A stretch of DNA of 20,302 nt from CAYWMQ01 sp964459635 (GCA_964459635.1 CAYWMQ010000013.1:1-20302); one strand, 5' to 3'. Counted from the first letter of the stretch, positions 6,300-13,039 are shown. Made by a program: numbers and translations. Notes: a model not told the origin generated them from the sequence alone.

Positions 6300-6997
6300 C
6301 GCTATGTACCTCCACTCCTTGTCTTTCCACTCCTTCGCGTAGTCCACACCGATGCGGGGCGTACGCACAATGTTCGTCACGTCCACGTGAGTGCCTTGCT
6401 CTATCCAAAGTCCGCTTGCCTGCGTAAGAGGCATGCCGTTCAGGCTTTTGTCTACCGCATATGTGCGCGTCACCCTGCCCGGCCCACATGTTCCTTCCAC
6501 GCCGCGAATAAGCACCGCACCAGGGTGACCCTCCCGGCCTGTCACNNNNNNNNNNNNNNNNNNNNNNNNNNNNNNNNNNNNNNNNNNNNNNNNNNNNNNN
6601 NNNNNNNNNNNNNNNNNNNNNNNNNNNNNNNNNNNNNNNNNNNNNTTCCTTCCACGCCGCGAATAAGCACCGCACCAGGGTGACCCTCCCGGCCTGTCAC
6701 TACGTTGAGCATCCAGTGCATGCCGTAACACATGTACACGTACCAGTGCGCAGGTGGCCCGAACATGACCGCCGTGCGCGGGGTCTTGCCTTTTGATGCG
6801 TGGCTGGCGAGGTCGTCCATACCCTCATACGCCTCTGTTTCAGTAATGCGTGCACGCAGGGTGCGTCTGTCGCATGTACGCACAAGCTCCATGCCTAAGA
6901 GCGCCTCCGCGACCAGTGGCGCAGGGCGGGCAAACCACTCCGGCGGAAGTATGGACCCCGTAGGGAAGGGTTTCGGTGCGGTGTCGTTTTCTTGCAT
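6291..6997 (-). CDS. mpg: 3-methyladenine DNA glycosylase (AAG/MPG family), split by a false gap
   Basis: This base-excision repair enzyme removes alkylated purines from DNA. From the ATG at 6997 the protein reads MQENDTAPKPFPTG, then ITETEAYEGMDDLASHASKG (51-70) and WYVYMCYGMHWMLNVV (85-100), all signatures of the family; by alignment with human AAG, E55 would be the catalytic Glu, with Y57 and H66 in the pocket. The frame breaks at the N run (6546-6645). The 55 bases on each side of it (6491-6545 and 6646-6700) are identical, so removing the N run plus one copy (155 nt) gives 552 nt, exactly 183 codons plus a stop, with the normal ending (GPGRVTRTYAVDKSLNG to KEWRYIANE). The gene is therefore probably intact in the organism. 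A TATACT box 7 nt before the ATG suggests a leaderless mRNA. Confidence 0.92.
6546..6645. other. Scaffold gap (100 N), apparently artefactual
   Basis: A fixed 100-N run is flanked on both sides by the same 55-bp sequence, as expected when two overlapping contigs are placed end to end instead of being merged. Collapsing it restores the glycosylase reading frame exactly. Confidence 0.9.
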
Positions 6998-7004
6998 GAA
7001 AAGC

Positions 7005-7010
7005 AGTATA
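7005..7010 (-). promoter_or_regulatory. -10 box of the DNA glycosylase gene
   Basis: TATACT on the minus strand, 7 nt before the ATG at 6997. No convincing -35 is visible. It implies a transcript with essentially no leader. Confidence 0.45.
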
Positions 7011-7056
7011 CCGCAGCGACAGGCGTAAGAAGTAGCGCGGCGCATGGCCCGGTACA

Positions 7057-7098
7057 CACAAAGCGTTATGCGCACGGTCGTGAGCATAACGCTTTGTG
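7057..7098 (-). terminator. Long hairpin after the protease gene
   Basis: cacaaagcgttatgc (7057-7071) and gcataacgctttgtg (7084-7098) form a perfect 15-bp stem with a 12-nt loop, 32 nt past the stop of the S8 protease gene. It lacks a U-tract, so it may be a terminator or a 3'-end protecting structure. Confidence 0.6.
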
Positions 7099-7129
7099 CT
7101 GTTACTCCGGTGTATGTGGCAGAGTTTGA

Positions 7130-8914
7130 CTATTTCACCGTCACGCGCACCGAGTCTACGTATGCGTACTCAGTGAATGTTGAGAGCGAAGCGCGGAAGC
7201 GCACCACGAGCGCAGTACCGCCTGCCGGAATGGTCACTTCCTCTGCGCGCCACAAGCCCTGCGCATCCCTGCCGGCCTCCAGGCGGCGGAGCTCGCTCCA
7301 GGTGCGGCCGCCGTCGCGTGAAAAGTCGAAGGCTATGTACTCACCCGCATCAAGCTCCGGCGAGATGCTCCACGAGAACACCGCGCGCGCTTGCTGACTT
7401 GACCGAAGCGCGGCCATGGAAGACATGAGCGTACTGTCACGTACCGCGCCGCGAGCCGCTACATATCCGCCATCGGTACCCACCATCACTGATGCTGTCT
7501 GTACGCTGTAGCCGCGTCCCGCGGTCCAGCCGCCCATACCTCCTGTAAAGTCGCTTGCGATGAGTACGGCGCCGCTTTGCGTGTTGGGCTCTGCAGCGGG
7601 CGGCTTCGGCTCACTGCCGCCCACAGTAGGCTTGTCAGTGCCTGATGTTGACTGGCTCATACCAAAGACCGCACGCTCCGCATTCACGAGTCCATAGCCA
7701 TACGTGTCGTCCCGCCCCACGGGGCCCAGGTCCGTGGCACTTGCAATGAGCTTGTTGCGAACCTCACCGGCCGTCTTCGCCGTACGCGAGCTCATGAGGA
7801 GCGCTGCGACACCTGAGACATGCGCCGCCGCCATAGAGGTGCCCTGAAAACGGTAAGGTGCAAATGATGTAGCCGCACCCTGAAAGGTCTCCTGCACGAT
7901 CCCATCCGGCTTGCCGTCCTTGTTACGGTCCGCAGAGAGGTCACCGCCGGGAGCCACGAGGTCCACGGACGAGCCGCGGTTTGAGTATGAAGTGATCTTT
8001 GCGTCATAGTCGGTCGCCCCGACCGCGAGCACGTACGAATCGTACGCCGCAGGGTAGAGTGCGCGACCGCTCCCGTTGTTGCCTGTGGCCGCGACTACGA
8101 GAGAGCCCTTGGTGTGCGCATACGCCACCGCCTCTTCAAGATACTGCGAAGGCTCCGAGCCGCCGAGCGACACGTTTATTACTTTCGCTCCGCGGTCTGC
8201 TGCATAGCGGATGCCGTCTGCAATGTCCGCATACGTGCCATAGCCCGTATGGTCGAGCACCTTGACGGGTATGATGCGCGCCCGAGGGGCGATGCCGGCT
8301 GCGCCGATACCATTGCCTGTGCGTTGTGCTATCGTGCCCGCAATATGGGTACCATGCCCGTAGTCATCGTTGGCATGCGCATCGTCGTTCACGAAATCCC
8401 ATCCGCGTGAGAAGGTGACGCCCGCAAGGTCGGGAGCACGCATGTACGTTACTCCGGTGACACGATCGGTATAGTTCTCATAGGCAACGCCCGAGTCAAC
8501 GATGGCAACCACGGCGGAAAAGCCTGTGGTCTTCTGCCATACGGGCTCTACGTTGATCGAGCCCGGTGCGCCTCGCAAATTCCACTGCTCCGCATACAGC
8601 GGATCGTTGGGGAGAGGCTGCGCGAGTGCGCGGGCGATGTAATTGGGCTCCGCGTACTCCACCGCGCTCTGCTGTGCGAGCTCGGCGGCCGCGCGCTTCT
8701 CGGTGCCGTCGGCCACCTCCACGATCTGAGGAACCTCGTCGCCCTCGTACTTCACGATAAGCTCGCCCGGCACAAAGGCGGGCGGCGGACCGGAAGGAGC
8801 TTCCGGCAGGTCGAAACCATGCGCGGCAAAAGGCACCGCGAGCATGGCAACCATGAGACAAAACGCGGCTACACGCGTGGCACGTATGGCGATGAGAGGG
8901 CGGTACGTGGTCAT
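7130..8914 (-). CDS. Secreted subtilisin-like serine protease (S8 family), 594 aa
   Basis: Signal peptide at residues 1-33 (AAFCLMVAMLAVPFAAHG); an S8-type propeptide follows (VPGELIVKYEG, about 48-58, to AVEYAEPNYIARAL, 84-97). The catalytic domain has all three triad residues: D140 in VVAIVDSGV, H187 in YGHGTHIAGT, S360 in FQGTSMAAAHVSG, plus the oxyanion Asn N279 in AATGNNGSG. A segment SADRNKDGKPDG (327-338) has the DxNxDGxxD pattern of a calcium-binding loop inserted before the Ser motif. A Thr/Pro-rich linker (about 420-447) leads to a C-terminal beta-sandwich-like domain (450-594), possibly for binding surfaces or polymers. Length and order fit fervidolysin-like exported proteases; the enzyme probably matures by cleaving its propeptide. 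Transcribed alone from a perfect-consensus promoter at 8961-8989 that lies in two palindromes. Confidence 0.95.
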   Translation of the reverse strand: MTTYRPLIAIRATRVAAFCLMVAMLAVPFAAHGFDLPEAPSGPPPAFVPGELIVKYEGDEVPQIVEVADGTEKRAAAELAQQSAVEYAEPNYIARALAQPLPNDPLYAEQWNLRGAPGSINVEPVWQKTTGFSAVVAIVDSGVAYENYTDRVTGVTYMRAPDLAGVTFSRGWDFVNDDAHANDDYGHGTHIAGTIAQRTGNGIGAAGIAPRARIIPVKVLDHTGYGTYADIADGIRYAADRGAKVINVSLGGSEPSQYLEEAVAYAHTKGSLVVAATGNNGSGRALYPAAYDSYVLAVGATDYDAKITSYSNRGSSVDLVAPGGDLSADRNKDGKPDGIVQETFQGAATSFAPYRFQGTSMAAAHVSGVAALLMSSRTAKTAGEVRNKLIASATDLGPVGRDDTYGYGLVNAERAVFGMSQSTSGTDKPTVGGSEPKPPAAEPNTQSGAVLIASDFTGGMGGWTAGRGYSVQTASVMVGTDGGYVAARGAVRDSTLMSSMAALRSSQQARAVFSWSISPELDAGEYIAFDFSRDGGRTWSELRRLEAGRDAQGLWRAEEVTIPAGGTALVVRFRASLSTFTEYAYVDSVRVTVK

Positions 8915-8954
8915 GGCAGAGTAGTTAGTGTGTATAAGAATGAGGAGTAATTAT

Positions 8955-8990
8955 AGGTATATTATATACCTTTCTTGACTATTTGTCAAG
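8955..8990. promoter_or_regulatory. Two adjacent 17-bp dyads covering the protease promoter (candidate operators)
   Basis: aggtatattatatacct (8955-8971) is a perfect 17-nt palindrome that contains the -10 box, and cttgactatttgtcaag (8974-8990) is a near-perfect one (one mismatched pair) that contains the -35. Their centres are 19 bp apart. This arrangement suits one or two dimeric repressors, but no regulator gene is seen nearby. Confidence 0.55.
8961..8989 (-). promoter_or_regulatory. Consensus sigma-70-type promoter of the protease gene
   Basis: On the minus strand TTGACA (8984-8989), a 17-nt spacer, and TATAAT (8961-8966): both boxes are perfect. Transcription would start near 8954, giving a leader of about 40 nt. 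Confidence 0.9.
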
Positions 8991-9044
8991 CCTATTCTAC
9001 GGCTATATCCGTGCCGCACCCGGCACTGCCAGTCCGATCAGATG

Positions 9045-9072
9045 CAAAAAAGAGCCCGGGCTATGGCCCGGG
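9045..9072 (-). terminator. Rho-independent terminator of the lipoprotein gene
   Basis: On the minus strand cccgggc/gcccggg (7 bp, cata loop) is followed by ctcttttttgc. The stop codon of the lipoprotein gene (9061-9063) lies inside the hairpin, at its loop. Confidence 0.9.
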
Positions 9073-9549
9073 GGTAGTGTGTGCATCTGCCGTATGTGCC
9101 GCGAGAGCGTACGAGGTCGGTACGACCACCTCTTCGAGGACGAAATGGAGCACATCGGCACGCTCGAAGCATTCCTCTTCCGTGATGGGGGGCGCATCGT
9201 AGGCTAGACCGCTTGCGTAGCACTCCCGCTCGCCGTCTACGTAGGGACGCACGTACGTGTTGACCCACTGCCCCAAGAGCGCCTCGGCTTGTTCGGCTCG
9301 TGCACGCGCTTCCGCCTGCGAGCGGCCGGCGTCTCCGTATGCTTGTGCATAGAGCTTGACCACGTTCCCAAGCTCCCGGAAGACCAGGCGCGGCTCTGCT
9401 TCAAGCACCGACGCCATCGCGTGCATGTGCTGCTCTTTTGGTGTTGTGTATGACCGCTCTCCCGGGGCTTCATAGGAAGAACTGCTCGCGCATCCGGCCA
9501 AAAGGAGTATCGCACCGACAATGGTCAGCGCGTATCGTAGGACGTTCAT
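9061..9549 (-). CDS. Small lipoprotein of unknown function, 162 aa
   Basis: The start at 9549 (MNVLRYALTIVGAILLLAGC) gives a type II signal peptide with lipobox LAGC, so Cys20 would be lipidated and the protein held on the outside of the membrane; AGAGGT 6 nt upstream supports this start over the longer frame from 9594. The mature part is Ser-rich after the Cys, then a long Ala/Glu/Arg-rich helix (LVFRELGNVVKLYAQAYGDA; QAEARARAEQAEALLGQWVN), then two more Cys (about residues 110 and 126) in a segment with ITEEECFERADVLHFVLEEV. No family recognised. The gene is divergent from the P-loop/CYTH gene and ends in its own terminator, so it is monocistronic. Confidence 0.8.
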   Translation of the reverse strand: MNVLRYALTIVGAILLLAGCASSSSYEAPGERSYTTPKEQHMHAMASVLEAEPRLVFRELGNVVKLYAQAYGDAGRSQAEARARAEQAEALLGQWVNTYVRPYVDGERECYASGLAYDAPPITEEECFERADVLHFVLEEVVVPTSYALAAHTADAHTTPGP

Positions 9550-9578
9550 GTCTACCTCTTCCCAAGTGTCCGCCCCGC

Positions 9579-9607
9579 ACAGTATGCGTGTCACGTGTAA
9601 GTGTCAA
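9579..9607 (-). promoter_or_regulatory. Promoter of the lipoprotein gene
   Basis: On the minus strand TTGACA (9602-9607), 17 nt, TACTGT (9579-9584). The -35 is perfect, the -10 weak (3 of 6); an alternative CATACT -10 lies slightly closer. Leader of about 22 nt. Confidence 0.5.
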
Positions 9608-9682
9608 GCGTGCACGTTTCTTCCTTGGTACTACTCCTTGACCCGTCGCCTCCGCACACGTACGGTTGAAGGTGCCAGAGCC

Positions 9683-10792
9683 ATGAGCACACCAACGCCT
9701 GACATCCCCACCATATGCCTCACGGGCGGCCCATGCGCCGGGAAGAGTACGCTTCTCGCGTGGCTTGAGGAGCGCCTGAGTGACCTCGGCTTTACCGTGG
9801 TGACAGTACGCGAAGGCGCAACAAGCTTCAAAAGCTCGGGGCTCACGCCCGCGCGCATGAAGGTGGAGCGTTTTCAGACACATCTCTTCGCATACCAGAT
9901 AGAGCGAGAGGAGCGTTTCCGCGCCGCGGCGCAAGATATCGCGGCCGAGAAGATCGTACTGCTCTGCGACCGAGGGGCACACGATGCGGCTGCGTACATG
10001 ACTCCGGATGAGTATAAGACTCTCCTTACGGCCCATGGCACCACACACGTAGCCGCACGAGACGAGCGCTATGACGCGGTCATTTTTCTTCGGTCCGTTG
10101 CCACAGACGCGCCCCACCTCTACACATGCACCAACAACGCGGCGCGAACGGAGACGATAGAGGAAGCGCGGGAACAAGATGCGCGAACACTTGCGGCTTG
10201 GGTCGGCCACCCGCACCTGCGCGTCATTGACAACAGCAGCGACCTTGCGGGAAAAGGCGCCCGAGCGCTCGCAGCCATCTGCCGGGTACTCGGCGTCCCC
10301 GCCCCGCTTGAGATCGAGCGCAAATACCTGCTGCCGCCGGGCTTCACGTACGAACCAGCCGGCCCTTCGCATACCGTAGAGGTGACACAGCAATACTTGC
10401 GCGCACATGATGGTGTGACCCGTCGCATACGTGCCCGTGGCGGAGGCGGTGCATACGTCTACTACTACACGGAAAAGGAGAAGCTCCGCGCAGGTGTTCG
10501 CATGGAACGTGAGCGCCGCATAAGCAAAGACGAGTACGAGCGCTTAACGACCGAGCGTGACCCTGCGCTTGGCATCATACGAAAAAAGCGTATGTGCTTC
10601 GTATACGAAGGGCAGTACTTTGAGCTCGACACATTTGACGAGCCGCACGGCTTGGTGGTCCTGGAGCTTGAGCTCACGGACGAAGCAGATACCGTGCATG
10701 TGCCACCGGAGCTTAAAGACCTTGCGCGGGATGTCACCGACGACCCCGCGTACACGAACTTTGCCATTGCAAAGCGGATAGGGCTCGGATGA
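9683..10792 (+). CDS. P-loop ATP/GTP-binding domain fused to a CYTH domain (TTD14-like), 369 aa
   Basis: The N-terminal half is an AAA_28/NadR-type P-loop NTPase: ICLTGGPCAGKSTLLAWLEE (11-30) holds Walker A (G15-T23), and IVLLCDRGAHDAAAY (91-105) a Walker B-like Asp (D96). The C-terminal half starts with the CYTH signature LEIERKYLL (209-217; ExExK = E210, E212, K214), then VTQQYLR, TRRIRARGGG, YYTEKEKLR and a basic/acidic tunnel-type set ending in FELDTFDEPHGLVVLELEL (313-331). CYTH enzymes act on triphosphates or long polyphosphate with metal ions. The same order of domains is known from the eukaryotic protein TTD14, but the bacterial versions are uncharacterised as far as I know. The start at 9683 is preceded by GAAGGTG about 8 nt upstream; the longer frame upstream has no such site. 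A weak TTGACC-17-TACGGT promoter lies just upstream. Confidence 0.9.
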   Translation: MSTPTPDIPTICLTGGPCAGKSTLLAWLEERLSDLGFTVVTVREGATSFKSSGLTPARMKVERFQTHLFAYQIEREERFRAAAQDIAAEKIVLLCDRGAHDAAAYMTPDEYKTLLTAHGTTHVAARDERYDAVIFLRSVATDAPHLYTCTNNAARTETIEEAREQDARTLAAWVGHPHLRVIDNSSDLAGKGARALAAICRVLGVPAPLEIERKYLLPPGFTYEPAGPSHTVEVTQQYLRAHDGVTRRIRARGGGGAYVYYYTEKEKLRAGVRMERERRISKDEYERLTTERDPALGIIRKKRMCFVYEGQYFELDTFDEPHGLVVLELELTDEADTVHVPPELKDLARDVTDDPAYTNFAIAKRIGLG

Positions 10793-10938
10793 CTCGCTCT
10801 CAAGTGTGATACACGACATGTGTTCGAGAGCCTACGCTACGCACGCAACAAGCCGGATCGGGCTTGACAGAGAGGGACAGTTTCGCGAGACGCCGCGCAT
10901 AGGCTATACTGTGCACATATAAACGTAACGTATTTTGT

Positions 10939-11574
10939 ATGACAGCACTAAGAGCTTCACTGCTTGGTACGCTACTCGTCGCAACAGTGGCGGGAGTGTT
11001 GCTACTTACTCTCCCTGCACACGCAGAAGAAAATTCGGCGGCGACAAGTACGGCGTCTTCGGTTGGCGCGGCTTCGAAAGCACCCGGCATGCGCGTTGGA
11101 CAAGGCGGACTTCAGGAGCTGATCGAAAAGCATCGGAAAATGCTTGCAGAGTTTAAGGCTAAAAAGGGAAATGGACAGAACAATGGGTCACAAGGAAAGC
11201 GCGCGATGGATTGGGGCGTACGGAGCCTACAGCACGTGGACGCCTCCTGCATGCAGAAGGCGGTAGATGTGCGTGAAGTCGCCCTGCAAAACGCGCACAG
11301 TAAGTCGGCAAGTGCGATAGATGCAGCACTCAAGACGCGCCAGAAGGCTCTCTACGACGCATGGGGCAATGCCTCCACCACCAACACAACTTCTGCCATT
11401 CGCACCGCGTGGCGCACGTGGCAAAAGGCGCATAAAGATGCGTTCAAAGTACTCCGCACCGAGCGCGATGCGGCGTGGAAAACATTCCGCGAGACGGCAC
11501 GGACTTCATGCAAGGTGACCGTACCGAAAGAAGAGGAGGTGGCGAAAGACAGCACAGGCTCGGTAGCGCTGTAA
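10939..11574 (+). CDS. Secreted helical protein of unknown function, 211 aa
   Basis: A clear signal peptide (MTALRASLLGTLLVATVAGV through LPAHA, residues 1-29, cut after AHA) leads into a Ser/Ala-rich low-complexity stretch (31-50) and then charged helices rich in Lys, Ala and Trp: LIEKHRKMLAEFKAKKG (61-77), AIDAALKTRQKALYDAWGNA (126-145), IRTAWRTWQKAHKDAFKVLR (154-173) and ERDAAWKTFRETARTSC (175-191). The mature protein has two cysteines, C104 and C191, that could form a disulfide bond bracketing the helical region. Such Ala/Lys-rich exported coiled-coil proteins are frequent in Patescibacteria; none has a known role to my knowledge. No SD sequence precedes the ATG; a TATACT box lies 28 nt upstream. 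It ends just before a strong terminator. Confidence 0.8.
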   Translation: MTALRASLLGTLLVATVAGVLLLTLPAHAEENSAATSTASSVGAASKAPGMRVGQGGLQELIEKHRKMLAEFKAKKGNGQNNGSQGKRAMDWGVRSLQHVDASCMQKAVDVREVALQNAHSKSASAIDAALKTRQKALYDAWGNASTTNTTSAIRTAWRTWQKAHKDAFKVLRTERDAAWKTFRETARTSCKVTVPKEEEVAKDSTGSVAL

Positions 11575-11602
11575 CGCTGTCAGACCCAATCATTGCTTCA
11601 CA

Positions 11603-11630
11603 ACACAAGCGCCCATACGGGCGCTTGTGT
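11603..11630. terminator. Terminator shared by two convergent genes
   Basis: acacaagcgccc / gggcgcttgtgt form a perfect 12-bp stem with an atac loop, between the plus-strand gene ending at 11574 and the minus-strand methyltransferase gene ending at 11693. The plus-strand tail is a gt-rich run with ttt. Confidence 0.75.
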
Positions 11631-11692
11631 GTATGTATGTGTGTGTTTGCCGGGGCGCAAGAAGTACGCCACACCGAAGTCAACGACCGCTG

Positions 11693-12355
11693 CTACACCT
11701 TGCATGCGATGAGGTGCGCGACTACATTGCGCATAGGTGTACCATCCTCGTGCTTTGCGTACGCTTCCATTTCCCTTTCCTCATACTGCAGAATATCCCA
11801 GCCTGCATAGAGGTCCGCAAGCTCGTGGGGTACTGGATAAAAGCGGCTCGTTTGTGCGTCTCGCTCATAAAACTCACCTTTATCGGTAAACGTACTTACC
11901 GCATTTAGTCCACCAGAACTCGTATGTTCCTGCATCGACCGTATCACCGCAAGCGCGTCCTCGCGGGGCATATGATGGAGTACGTACGTACAGAGCAGCA
12001 CATCATACCGACCCTCACCTTCCATATCGCGCACATCACCCACTTCGGTCGCGACCTTCAGCCCCTCCGCTTCTGCGCGTGCCGAAAGTTTTTCAAGGCC
12101 GGTGGCGGCAATGTCACGTGCGGTCACCACAAAGCCCTCCCGTGCAAGGTAGAGTGCATTACGCCCATCCCCAGCACCTACGTCGAGCAGCGTGCCGGAG
12201 TTGCGGTATTTGTGCAGGTCGCGCGCGAGTCTGCCCGGCCGTCCTTCACCGAAGGTCGTCTCGTTCTCGCTGTAGAGCTTGTTGTAGTTCTGAGTAAGTT
12301 TGGGGTCTACCTTTGTGACCTCGGAACAAAGTTTTTCGTTAAACTCGTGTGACAT
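11693..12355 (-). CDS. Class I SAM-dependent methyltransferase, TehB-like, 220 aa
   Basis: The protein has the standard Rossmann motifs: LLDVGAGDGRNALYLAREGF (56-75; motif I D58-G61-G63), acidic VTARD (D81), VGDVRDMEGEGRYDVLLCTY (about 105-124) and HHMPREDALAVIRSMQ (127-142), followed by SGGLNAVSTFTDKGEFY. The GDGRN variant of motif I and the 'YAGWDILQYEEREMEAYAKH' end resemble the TehB/tellurite-resistance methyltransferase family, whose members methylate small molecules; the true substrate here is unknown. It is cytosolic. A TATAGC box lies 8 nt before the ATG at 12355 and there is no SD sequence, so a leaderless mRNA is likely. It lies downstream of the tRNA-Ser on the same strand. Confidence 0.88.
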   Translation of the reverse strand: MSHEFNEKLCSEVTKVDPKLTQNYNKLYSENETTFGEGRPGRLARDLHKYRNSGTLLDVGAGDGRNALYLAREGFVVTARDIAATGLEKLSARAEAEGLKVATEVGDVRDMEGEGRYDVLLCTYVLHHMPREDALAVIRSMQEHTSSGGLNAVSTFTDKGEFYERDAQTSRFYPVPHELADLYAGWDILQYEEREMEAYAKHEDGTPMRNVVAHLIACKV

Positions 12356-12413
12356 GTGTGTTTGCTATAACGTACCTTGCGGGGCCTTACCCATATTCGG
12401 CACAGAACCAAAG

Positions 12414-12460
12414 CGGAGGCGGCGAGATTCGAACTCGCGAGGGCTTTCACCCTACTCGGC
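12414..12460 (-). pseudogene. tRNA 3'-half fragment (variable arm, T arm, acceptor strand)
   Basis: On the minus strand a variable-arm-like hairpin (agggtgaaagccct) is followed by a perfect T arm (GCGAG-TTCGAAT-CTCGC, 12422-12438), then CGCCTCC and G as acceptor strand and discriminator. No matching D arm, anticodon arm or 5' acceptor strand precedes it; the 10-nt spacer to the intact tRNA-Ser is all there is. It looks like the remnant of a second class-II tRNA (Ser or Leu). Confidence 0.7.
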
Positions 12461-12472
12461 CCAGCACCAGTG

Positions 12473-12557
12473 CGGAGGAGACAGGATTCGAACCTGCGAG
12501 GGATTGCTCCCCACACGCTTTCCAAGCGTGCGCTTTCGACCACTCAGCCACTCCTCC
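12473..12557 (-). tRNA. tRNA-Ser(GGA)
   Basis: Read on the minus strand: acceptor GGAGGAG/CTCCTCC (12551-12557 and 12474-12480) with discriminator G at 12473; D arm TGGCTGAGTGGTCGA; anticodon stem CACGC/GCGTG with loop TTGGAAA, anticodon GGA, reading UCC (and UCU by wobble); a long variable arm (GGGGAGCAATCCC) as expected of a class-II tRNA; T arm GCAGG-TTCGAAT-CCTGT. CCA is not encoded, so a CCA-adding enzyme is needed. The mature tRNA is bracketed by gcaccagtgc and gcactggtgc, which extend the acceptor stem to 17 bp in the precursor. Confidence 0.97.
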
Positions 12558-12773
12558 GCACTGGTGCGGGCCATGCTTTCCAAGTTTACCCCGCACCACA
12601 CCCGCCAAAAAAGTACTACTCTCGTTATCTGCATTACCTGACCGTAACTGTTACCCAGTGGGACGCCTTTTTGTGTGGTGCCGGGGCGAGCGCACTCCCT
12701 GCCTGCCGGCAGGGACCACTCAGCCACTCCTCCGCACTGGTGCATGTCAGGCTTTCCAAGTTTACCCCGCACC
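12538..12773. repeat. 60-bp direct repeat carrying the tRNA-Ser 5' end and its leader (copies 12538-12597 and 12714-12773)
   Basis: The two copies, 176 bp apart, are identical except for a 7-nt block (gggccat at 12568-12574 versus atgtcag at 12744-12750). Each contains the first 20 nt of tRNA-Ser plus about 40 nt upstream of it. Confidence 0.9.
12714..12733 (-). pseudogene. tRNA-Ser 5' fragment (first 20 nt)
   Basis: The minus strand repeats the acceptor strand and D-arm start of the intact tRNA-Ser (GGAGGAGTGGCTGAGTGGTC) and then breaks off into a cctgccggcagg palindrome (12697-12714), with no rest of the tRNA after it. Confidence 0.85.
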
Positions 12774-12843
12774 TAACTGCGTGGTACGGCACTATACAAA
12801 ACCGCGACACATCCCATTTCTTGCTGCCCTATACACATTCATC

Positions 12844-12940
12844 GTCATTGCGAGCCGCCTGCCTACCGGCGAGGCAGGCAGCGAAGCAATCCAGATACCC
12901 GTCGCTAATCCTAGTTTGCTTCGCTGCGGCTCGCAATGAC
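12844..12940. mobile_element. MITE-like palindromic repeat
   Basis: Terminal arms gtcattgcgagc (12844-12855) and gctcgcaatgac (12929-12940) are a perfect 12-bp inverted repeat, with inner gcgaagcaa and ttgcttcgc arms. This 'tcattgcgagc...gcgaagcaatcc' palindrome is widespread in unrelated bacterial genomes. A second hairpin (gcctgcct/aggcaggc, 12857-12879) is nested in the left arm. No transposase is present. Confidence 0.7.
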
Positions 12941-13039
12941 CAACCTTGAAGTGCTCGACTGTAATAACACCGACTAGCCGCCACTATAGCATGATTTGAT
13001 GAGGCATATAAGCACCGCACGGGGCACCCATACGCGCGT

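Noticed and set aside
6491..6700. A true 55-bp tandem duplication or an insertion in the glycosylase gene
   Set aside because: The identical flanks border a fixed 100-N run, and collapsing them restores the full reading frame exactly; an assembly artefact is simpler.
9470..10408. 312-codon open frame on the minus strand
   Set aside because: It lies antisense to the clear P-loop/CYTH gene, is Arg/Cys-rich without domain pattern, and has no ribosome-binding site; a GC-rich shadow frame.
10864..10910. TTGACA with TATACT as a promoter for the 10939 gene
   Set aside because: The boxes are 35 nt apart, too far for one promoter; only the TATACT could serve, without a matching -35.
11621..11647. 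gt-rich run gtgtgtatgtatgtgtgtgttt as a microsatellite of interest
   Set aside because: Short, imperfect and directly after a terminator stem, where it fits as the T-rich tail.
12414..12460. A second complete tRNA gene
   Set aside because: Only the variable arm, T arm and 3' acceptor strand exist; pairing with the 5' fragment at 12714-12733 leaves a mismatch and no anticodon arm.
12349..12949. Two overlapping plus-strand frames of 190-196 codons
   Set aside because: They cover tRNA-Ser, its fragments and a MITE-like palindrome; the apparent repeats in the peptides are the repeated tRNA sequence.
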